Assembly (NCBI GenBank): GCA_963714145.1
Contig: OY970235.1
Span: 1,860,001-1,924,000, forward strand
Source of the DNA: JBBWZH01 sp035544115
GTDB lineage: Bacteria > Actinomycetota > Actinomycetes > Mycobacteriales > CADCTP01
Length of the DNA stretch: 64,000 nucleotides
Reading direction: 5' to 3'
Shown: positions 58,393 through 64,000 of the stretch, in pieces
Layout of the letters: every line of letters starts with the position of its first letter
Numbering within the stretch: the first letter of the stretch is position 1
Notes under the pieces: generated by a model
Databases searched by the model: none
Told to the model about the DNA's origin: nothing
What the model saw: only the letters and a program-made list of their open reading frames with translations
Translations under genes and position numbers: made by a program

Positions 58393-59850
58393 CTATTCCA
58401 CGTCGAGGCGGGCTTCGCGGGGGAGTAGGAACGCCAGCGCGAAGGTGGCCACCATCAGCGCGCCGGTGAGCAGCAGCGTCCACTGGATGACGCTGCTGTA
58501 GTGCGCCGGGGTGACCTGGCTGCCGAGCAGGCTGAAGAAGACCGTGCCCAGGACGGCGACCCCGGCCGCGCCGCCGAACTGCTGCATCGCGTTCAGCACC
58601 CCCGAGGCGGAGCCGACCTCGGGGTCCCGGACGCCGTTCAGGATGATGCTGAACAGCGGCGAGAGAGCCAGCCCGATGCCGACCCCGGACACCAGCAGCG
58701 CCGGCGTCAGCCACGGCGTGCTCACCTCGGCGCCGCGGTCCCGGATGGTCAGCGCCAACCAGCCGAGGCCGAGCAGGACCAGGATGAGTCCACCGTGGAC
58801 AGTGCGGCGGCCGTACCGGTTCGCCAGCCAGATCCCGGCCAGCGCGGCGCCGACCGCGATGCCGAACGCCCACGGTGCGAACGTCAGGCCGGCATGCAGT
58901 GGCGTGTAGCCCAGGCCCACCTGCAGGTACAGCCCGAACACCAGCATCAGCCCGCTCAGGGCGCCGAAGAAGACCGTGATGACGATCAGCCCGGCCGCGA
59001 ACGCCCGCCGCCCGAACAGCGCCAGCTCGACCAGCGGCGAGCGCGGCCGGCGCCGTTCGTACGCGACGAAGGCGGCCAGCACCGGCACCGCCGCCACCAG
59101 CATCGCGAGCGTCCACAGTGGCCAGTCGAGCTCCCGGCCCTGCACCAGCGGGAAGATCAGCAGGACCGCGGCGGCCACCACCAGCAGCGTGCCGGGTACG
59201 TCCAGCCGCTCGCCGCGGGCCGGCCGGTTGGCCGGCATGAAGCGCAGCGCGCCGAACACCGCGACCAGGCCCAGCGGCAGGTTGATGAGGAAGATCATCC
59301 GCCAGCCGGTGCCGAACAGGTCGGCGTCGATCAGCGAGCCGGCGACGATCGGCCCGCACACCGCGGCCAGCCCGATCACCGGACCGAACACGCCGAACGC
59401 CGCGGCCAGCCGCTCCGGCGGGAACACCTCCTTGATCACCCCGAAGCCCTGCGGGATCATCACCGCCCCGAAGACGCCCTGCAGCACCCGGGTGCTGATC
59501 AACATGTCGGGCGACTGCGCGAACGCGCACAGCACCGAGGTGATCGTGAACCCGGCCGCGCCCAGCACGAACATCCGGCGCCGACCGACCAGATCACCGA
59601 GCCGGCCGGCGGTGATCAGCATGACCGCGAAGGCGAGCGTGTAGCCCGCCGCGAACCACTGCACCGCGGTGTAGCTGGCGTGCAACTCGGCCCGGATCGT
59701 CGGGGCCGCGACGTTGATGATCGTCGTGTCGAGCAGGTCCATGACCTCGACCGCGAGCACCACCGCGAGTACGGCCCACTGCCTGCGGGTGGAGTACGCC
59801 GGTGCGCTGGAGCCCGCCCCGGCGCGTTCGGCGGATGTCGTCGTGCTCAT
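58393..59850 (-). CDS. MFS drug exporter, DHA2 (EmrB/QacA) family, 14 TM
   Basis: 485 residues with about 14 hydrophobic helices. Motif A is GRLGDLVGRRRMF; the D1 motif LDTTIINVAAPTI is in TM1 and motif C-like GPVIGLAAVCGPIVAG is in TM5. These proteins export hydrophobic or cationic drugs by proton antiport. ATG with GGGAGG 8 bp upstream. It is divergent from a TetR regulator, with three operator-like repeats between them, so drug-inducible derepression is likely. Confidence 0.92.
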   Translation of the reverse strand: MSTTTSAERAGAGSSAPAYSTRRQWAVLAVVLAVEVMDLLDTTIINVAAPTIRAELHASYTAVQWFAAGYTLAFAVMLITAGRLGDLVGRRRMFVLGAAGFTITSVLCAFAQSPDMLISTRVLQGVFGAVMIPQGFGVIKEVFPPERLAAAFGVFGPVIGLAAVCGPIVAGSLIDADLFGTGWRMIFLINLPLGLVAVFGALRFMPANRPARGERLDVPGTLLVVAAAVLLIFPLVQGRELDWPLWTLAMLVAAVPVLAAFVAYERRRPRSPLVELALFGRRAFAAGLIVITVFFGALSGLMLVFGLYLQVGLGYTPLHAGLTFAPWAFGIAVGAALAGIWLANRYGRRTVHGGLILVLLGLGWLALTIRDRGAEVSTPWLTPALLVSGVGIGLALSPLFSIILNGVRDPEVGSASGVLNAMQQFGGAAGVAVLGTVFFSLLGSQVTPAHYSSVIQWTLLLTGALMVATFALAFLLPREARLDVE

Positions 59851-59908
59851 GGCGCGAACCTCCCGATTCGGCGCGAACCGCTCGCGTGGCGAACGCTGAT
59901 CGTTTCTC

Positions 59909-59956
59909 GAACAGCGTTCGTTATCACGAACGATGTTCTCATAACGAACGACGTTC
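59909..59956. promoter_or_regulatory. Three operator-like repeats GAACNNNGTTC between the MFS and tetR genes
   Basis: Copies at 59909-59919, 59928-59938 and 59946-59956, spaced 19 and 18 bp. The third is extended to a 7-bp inverted repeat ACGAACG-A-CGTTCGT (59944-59958). On the minus strand TTGACA (59963-59958) lies next to the third copy, in a good position for the MFS promoter -35, with TATGAG downstream. TetR binding here would block both genes. Confidence 0.75.
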
Positions 59957-59987
59957 GTGTCAAGTACAGTGTTCGCCGGAGGTACGG

Positions 59988-60737
59988 ATGGACATCCCAG
60001 GGGCGCCGCGGCAGGGCCGTGGTGGGCTGCCGCCCGCGCCGCCGTGGCTGGCCCGCAGGGAGCCGGCCGGCCGGCGCGTCGGCAAGTCGCCGCTGTCCCG
60101 CGAGCTGATCGTCGACACCGCGCTCGCCGTGCTGGACCGCGACGGCGTGAGCGCGATGACCATGCGCCGGGTCGCTCAGGAGCTGAGCACCGGCCCCGCC
60201 TCGCTGTACGCGCACGTGGCCAACCTGCGCGATCTGGAGGATCTCGTCTTCGACCGGGTAGCCGCCGAGCTGACCGTGCCCGAGCCGGATCCGGCGCACT
60301 GGCAGGAGCAGCTACGGGAGATGCTGGTCCAGGCGGTGCTGGTGCTGCGCCGGCACCCGGGCGTGGCCCGGTACGCGCTCGGCCGGGTCCCGTTCGGGGA
60401 GCACGCGCTCGACTTCAGCGACGCCATGCTCGGGCTGCTCCGGGTCGGCGGCGTACCGGACCAGGCGGCGGCCTGGGCGGTCGACGTGATCGGCCTGTTC
60501 ATCGCGGCGGCCGGCTACGAAGAGGCCATCAGGCAGGACGAGGGCATGACCGAGGACAGCGTCCACCAGTGGACCGGGCAGTTCGCGGAGTTCCTCGCCG
60601 GGCTGCCGGAGCAGCGCTATCCCAACACGGTCCGGCTCGCCGCCGAGATGGCCACCGGCTCGGCGGATGAACGGCTGCGCTTCGGGGTCCAGATGCTCGT
60701 CGCCGGCCTGGCGGCGACGGCGGTGGCTAAGCCCTAG
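59988..60737 (+). CDS. TetR/AcrR-family regulator (TetR_C class), likely repressor of the MFS gene
   Basis: 249 residues. The HTH is SRELIVDTALAVLDRDGVSA then MTMRRVAQELSTGPASLYAH. The C-terminal domain (TetR_C-like, with AWAVDVIGLFIAAAGYEEAI) would bind the inducer. ATG 59988 has GGAGG 5 bp upstream. It is divergent from the exporter, the classic tetR/tetA arrangement. The regulated drug is unknown. Confidence 0.9.
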   Translation: MDIPGAPRQGRGGLPPAPPWLARREPAGRRVGKSPLSRELIVDTALAVLDRDGVSAMTMRRVAQELSTGPASLYAHVANLRDLEDLVFDRVAAELTVPEPDPAHWQEQLREMLVQAVLVLRRHPGVARYALGRVPFGEHALDFSDAMLGLLRVGGVPDQAAAWAVDVIGLFIAAAGYEEAIRQDEGMTEDSVHQWTGQFAEFLAGLPEQRYPNTVRLAAEMATGSADERLRFGVQMLVAGLAATAVAKP

Positions 60738-60798
60738 CCGGAGCTGGCTGATTCAACAAATGCGCGGCAGAGCTGGATTTCCAACCAAGGAGTTGTCG

Positions 60799-61569
60799 GT
60801 GGAACCTACCTTGCGACCGGCATTGAGCGGCGGTCTGCGTCTGCTCTTGGGCCTGTTGGGCGCCGGGTCGTTCGGGGTGGGCGTGCTGGCGGTGTTCGTG
60901 ACCGAGAACGGGACGGGCGCGGGCGTGCTGTTGGCCTTCGGCGGCGTCCTGCTCGTTCTCGCCCTGCTCGGCGATCGCATCGAGAGCCTCGAGTTCGGCG
61001 GCGCCAAGCTCGGGCTGCGTGCGGCGGCGGCGGAGAAGTTCGCATTGGCCGAGGAGGCAGCGCGCCGCGGCGACGCCGTCCTGGCTGATCGGCTGCGGGT
61101 CGAGGCCCGAGCTCTGCTGGACGCCGCGGGACCGATCGCGGCCGACTACCGGTCGGTGCGTAGGTCGATGCGTCCCGGCCGTGAGCGGACCCGCGAAATG
61201 GAACGCGTGGTAGCCCGGGCCCGCGAGCTGGCAGCAACGCAGTCATTCCAGCCGACCGAAGTTCTGCGCTGGCTTCGAGACGGCACCGACGAGGAACGCA
61301 TCACGGCCCTGGCGATGATGCAGGCTGAGCGTGGGTTGCGAGACTTCGACGGCGCACTCGCCGCGATCCAGCATCCGCACAGTGCGTTCGAGCAGTATCA
61401 CGCCATACTGCTGACCGCTTCGATGATCGACGACCTCGATCCAACGCAGCGACACCGACTGGCTGAGACCGTCAAAGCTGAACGAGGGCTGCGCTTTCGC
61501 CTCGACAGCGACCGTTGGCGCCTCAGTGAGGACCTCCTCCGCCGCCTCAGCCGCGCAGACTCCACATAG
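60799..61569 (+). CDS. Hypothetical two-TM protein with a helical cytoplasmic domain
   Basis: 256 residues. GTG at 60799 has AAGGAG 6 bp upstream. Two N-terminal transmembrane helices (LRLLLGLLGAGSFGVGVLAV and GVLLAFGGVLLVLALLG) are followed by a helical, charged domain with EKFALAEEAARRGDAVLADR and QRHRLAETVKAERGLRF. I do not recognise the family. It follows tetR by 61 bp and could be in the same transcript. Confidence 0.7.
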   Translation: MEPTLRPALSGGLRLLLGLLGAGSFGVGVLAVFVTENGTGAGVLLAFGGVLLVLALLGDRIESLEFGGAKLGLRAAAAEKFALAEEAARRGDAVLADRLRVEARALLDAAGPIAADYRSVRRSMRPGRERTREMERVVARARELAATQSFQPTEVLRWLRDGTDEERITALAMMQAERGLRDFDGALAAIQHPHSAFEQYHAILLTASMIDDLDPTQRHRLAETVKAERGLRFRLDSDRWRLSEDLLRRLSRADST

Positions 61570-61729
61570 GCTCCTCCGTCCACAGCAGACACGCCGATCC
61601 CGCGTTCGACCGACACCACCACGAAGCGGCGACCTGATCCGCGCCTGGCAGGCACGCCGTGCCGCCGGGCCGGACACCACCATTGCTCTCGGCGTACGAG
61701 GACGATTCGGGTTGGGGCCGGGCCGGCGG

Positions 61730-62308
61730 TCAGGCCGGTGGGCCGTGGCGGCGGTTCCACTCCGGGGCCAGGATCGACATGACGGTCGCGTCGACGTAGG
61801 CGCCGTCCCAGTACAAGGCGTCCCGCAGGACGCCCTCGGCGCGGAAGCCCACCCGTTCGTACACCGCTCGTGCCCGCGGGTTGACGGTGTAGACCTCGAG
61901 CGAGATCCGGTGCAGGCCCACGGTCTGGAAGCCGTGCGCCAGCAGCAGTTCGGTGGCCTCGGTACCCAATCCTCGCCCGCGAAACCCCGGCCGCAGCGCG
62001 ATCCGGAACGAGCAGGACCTGTTCGCGGCGTCCAGATCGTTGAGGACCGCTTCGCCGGCGTACTGGCCGCTGGCCCGCTCCACCACGGCCAGGTCCAGCC
62101 GGTCGGTGTGCCGCCCCCGGTCGGCGTACCAGCGGCGCAGTTCGTCGTCGGTGAACTCGGCATGAGTTCCGGTCAGCCGCCGCGCATCGGGATCGTCGAG
62201 GATCTCGCGCAGGCCAGGCACATCTTCCACGGCCACCGGACGCAGCAGCACCCGCTCGCCCACCAAGGTCGGCTTGGCAGCCAGACCCGCACCAGCGCGA
62301 TGATCCAC
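61730..62308 (-). CDS. GNAT-family N-acetyltransferase (RimJ/RimL type)
   Basis: 192 residues. It shows VGERVLLRPVAVEDVPGLRE at the N-terminus, then RPGFRGRGLGTEATELLLAH (acetyl-CoA pyrophosphate loop RGRGLG) and HRISLEVYTVNPRARAVYER, then VGFRAEGVLRDA, the RimJ/RimL signature. The GTG at 62308 is the likely start; the longer open frame upstream is not credible. Substrate unknown: a protein N-terminus or a small amine. Confidence 0.88.
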   Translation of the reverse strand: MDHRAGAGLAAKPTLVGERVLLRPVAVEDVPGLREILDDPDARRLTGTHAEFTDDELRRWYADRGRHTDRLDLAVVERASGQYAGEAVLNDLDAANRSCSFRIALRPGFRGRGLGTEATELLLAHGFQTVGLHRISLEVYTVNPRARAVYERVGFRAEGVLRDALYWDGAYVDATVMSILAPEWNRRHGPPA

Positions 62309-62402
62309 CCCACCATTCTCGACCTCGACCGGCCATCCAACACACGCGCTATGCCGCTGTTCGGGCGTGGTGCGCGGACGTGTTGGTGTTGTCGCACGAT
62401 GC

Positions 62403-63224
62403 TCAGCCGACATAGTGGGCGAACTCGAGAATGGAGTCACCGCTGAGGTTTCCGCCTTGTCGAATGTCCAGCATCCGGACATCGTCGTGAATAACTATCG
62501 TGGTGTCACCCGTGGTCATCCGGTATCCGTGATTCAGTGGCTGCGCTGGTACCACGAGCCAATGGTCGGGGCGAAACTGTGTCACGCCTTGATACCAGTG
62601 CCTACCCTGGGTCGAGCGGCAGATGTACAGGTAGAAGCGGGTCGTCCGGTAGTAGTCCGTCAGGACCGCCGAAAGGCCCTCGCCGCCGGGCAGTCGTGCG
62701 CTGACCTGCGGCGGGCAGGGGATCGGCCGTCCGGATGGCGCCTGGCCGGAACCGCCTCCGCCAGGCGGGGCTTTGCTGCACTCGTCGGCGGCTACGTCTC
62801 CCCGGAAGACACGGATAGTGCTGACGCCGGACAGCGCGGAGATCTCGACCTTGTTTGCGCTCACCCGCTGGAAGAACTGTCCGTCCAGACATGTGGTGAG
62901 GGTCGTCGTTCCGCCGATCCGGTATCCGTCCTGTTGCGGCCGGCCGTCGACCCGGTGGGTGACGAGGACGAGAACCGAGTTACTGGTTATGAGGTCCTTC
63001 CCCCATTCTCCTTCAACCGAGAACGTCCCCAGGAACGTGGTGAAGCTGCGCCCCGAACCCACGGATATATGGCCATGGCTGTCGAGCGAGAACTCGATCG
63101 GCAGAAATGGAGGTTTGTAGACGACGCTACCGCTCGCCGGACCGCTGCATCCGGCCGAACTCGAGATGAGTAAGAACAGTATTGTTGAAACGCACACAGA
63201 TCGAATCGAATGACAAATCCCCAT
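62403..63224 (-). CDS. Putative secreted lipoprotein of unknown function
   Basis: 273 residues. The ATG at 63224 has a GGGGG site 6 bp upstream. A hydrophobic signal with a lipobox (LFLLISSSAGC) suggests lipid anchoring at Cys. The mature part is beta-rich with Cys (TTCLDGQFF, DECSKAPPG, YLYICRSTQ) and a Gly/Pro linker. No family recognised. The gene and its upstream region are visibly less GC-rich than their surroundings, suggesting separate acquisition. Confidence 0.65.
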   Translation of the reverse strand: MGICHSIRSVCVSTILFLLISSSAGCSGPASGSVVYKPPFLPIEFSLDSHGHISVGSGRSFTTFLGTFSVEGEWGKDLITSNSVLVLVTHRVDGRPQQDGYRIGGTTTLTTCLDGQFFQRVSANKVEISALSGVSTIRVFRGDVAADECSKAPPGGGGSGQAPSGRPIPCPPQVSARLPGGEGLSAVLTDYYRTTRFYLYICRSTQGRHWYQGVTQFRPDHWLVVPAQPLNHGYRMTTGDTTIVIHDDVRMLDIRQGGNLSGDSILEFAHYVG

Positions 63225-63594
63225 TGCTGCCCCCGTGAAAAGTCTTCGCCCGCCTTCGGTACGTTCAGCTGCGTTCACGAAGAAGGCTACCGACCGGAGT
63301 CGCAAAGTTGAGGCTGTTTCGGTAAATCGAACGTGTACTGCCGACGCCGGGGCGATCAACGTCATCGCCGTCCAGGTTTGACCCTTCCCGGCTCATTACG
63401 AGCATCGTCGGCGAAACAGCCGCCGATGACCGAATACACGCTCAATGCGATCGGTCGGGGCGGCACTGGAGGAGATCGACCTGCCGGTAGGTGCGGCTCC
63501 GTCGGTGGCGGTCCGCTGCGTTTCCATCGGGTCGGGCAGCGGTTCACGGCGCCGCCCGCCCAGCCGGGGCCGGGCGGGCGGCGCCGGTTACCGG
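63225..63594. other. Gene-free region upstream of the lipoprotein gene
   Basis: Contains the probable lipoprotein promoter (AT-richer, 63225-63440) and the terminator of the HNH gene at its right end. No supported gene; the open frame 63333-63611 lacks a start site and codon support. Confidence 0.6.
63548..63585 (-). terminator. Strong hairpin terminator after the HNH nuclease gene
   Basis: GGCGCCGCCCGCCC (63548-63561) and its exact reverse complement (63572-63585), with a 10-base loop. It lies 9 bp downstream of the HNH stop codon on the minus strand. Confidence 0.85.
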
Positions 63595-64000
63595 CTAGCA
63601 GCGGGTGTTGAGGATCTCGTTCAGCGTGTCGTACTCGGAGTCGGTGACCGCGAGCCGGTACATGGCCTTGGTCTCGATCCAGGACCGGGCGTAGAGGCAC
63701 AAGTAGGTGGTGGCCGGCAGCCAGACGTCCGGTGGCCGCTCACCCTTGGACGTGTTGCTGCTCACCGAGACCGAGATCAGCTGCGTGGTGTCGAGGTCGT
63801 TGGCGAACGTCCGGCGCAGCTCCGCGGTCCACTGGTCCGCGCCGGAGACCCAGGCCTCCTTCAGCGACACCACGTGGTCGATCTGCAGCGTGGTCGGCGA
63901 GGTGTGGTTGGTGTTGTCGTACGGGCTGAACCACGTTCCGACGGTCGATGCGCAGTTGCCGCCGATCGTGGTGTTGTCCCGGCGGAGCACCGCCTCCCGG
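63595..64000 (-). CDS. Secreted HNH-family endonuclease (DUF1524 type), 5'-partial
   Basis: The frame runs off the right edge (bases 63991-64000 encode REA in frame), so the GTG at 63990 is internal and the start lies outside the window. The visible 135 residues carry IDHVVSLKEAWVSGADQW (HNH His), FANDLDTTQLISVS, SNTSKGERPPDVWLP (Asn and Trp-Leu-Pro) and a C-terminal YARSWIETKAMY. That order is the DUF1524/GmrSD-like HNH nuclease signature, with Cys pairs typical of the secreted actinobacterial versions. A strong terminator follows. Confidence 0.9.
   Translation of the reverse strand, partial: REAVLRRDNTTIGGNCASTVGTWFSPYDNTNHTSPTTLQIDHVVSLKEAWVSGADQWTAELRRTFANDLDTTQLISVSVSSNTSKGERPPDVWLPATTYLCLYARSWIETKAMYRLAVTDSEYDTLNEILNTRC

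Noticed and set aside
1..64000. tRNA, rRNA, riboswitch or insertion sequence
   Set aside because: No cloverleaf, rRNA segment, known riboswitch core, transposase domain or terminal inverted repeats were recognised by eye; a covariance-model scan would be decisive.

Overview
The window is very GC-rich DNA with mostly GTG/ATG starts, strong GGAGG ribosome sites and several probable leaderless transcripts. A complete actinobacterial-type ESX (type VII) core, LAL-type LuxR regulators and giant 'lonely-Cys' type proteins point to an actinomycete, probably of the Micromonosporaceae. The family assignment is inference from gene content, not a search.

Layout. (1) 1-26425, plus strand: one giant gene, open at the left edge. 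It encodes at least 8,796 residues if an apparent one-base frameshift near 23160 is repaired. Visible parts are degenerate alpha/beta repeats, three Cys-protease-like ('lonely Cys') modules, a helical SD-repeat array, an OTU-like cysteine protease domain, a macro-like ADP-ribose-binding domain, six beta-rich repeats, a long coiled coil and a C-terminal domain cut by the frameshift. (2) 26426-27061: a gene-free stretch with a 14-copy, 20-22 bp minisatellite. (3) 27062-42166: an ESX/T7SS locus. Mycosin (with its catalytic Ser replaced by Gly) and EccC are on the minus strand. EccD, EccB, two small Esx-like proteins, a small helical protein, two large paralogous Gly/Pro-rich secreted candidates, a YbaB/EbfC-like protein and a Pro-rich Esx-like protein are on the plus strand. 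No EccE is seen. (4) 42196-50262: two large LAL/LuxR regulators bracketing an MDR oxidoreductase and a secreted SGNH esterase. (5) 50326-55616: a beta-helix plus tandem CbxX-type AAA+ protein (EccA-like motor) and a prolyl oligopeptidase. (6) 56011-64000: a Phd/RelE-type toxin-antitoxin pair whose toxin is frameshifted at codon 3, a nucleotidyltransferase, a DinB protein, a divergent MFS exporter/TetR pair with three operators, a two-TM protein, a GNAT acetyltransferase, a lipoprotein and a secreted HNH nuclease cut by the right edge.

How it may work together (inference): the EccB/C/D/mycosin channel would export the Esx-like and Gly/Pro-rich proteins, which share a C-terminal signature. The giant protein lies against this locus and carries domains that in other organisms act on ubiquitin-like and ADP-ribose modifications, so it is a candidate giant effector or polymorphic-toxin-like protein. 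The AAA+ protein could be the cytosolic chaperone ATPase. Nothing in the sequence proves secretion of the giant protein.
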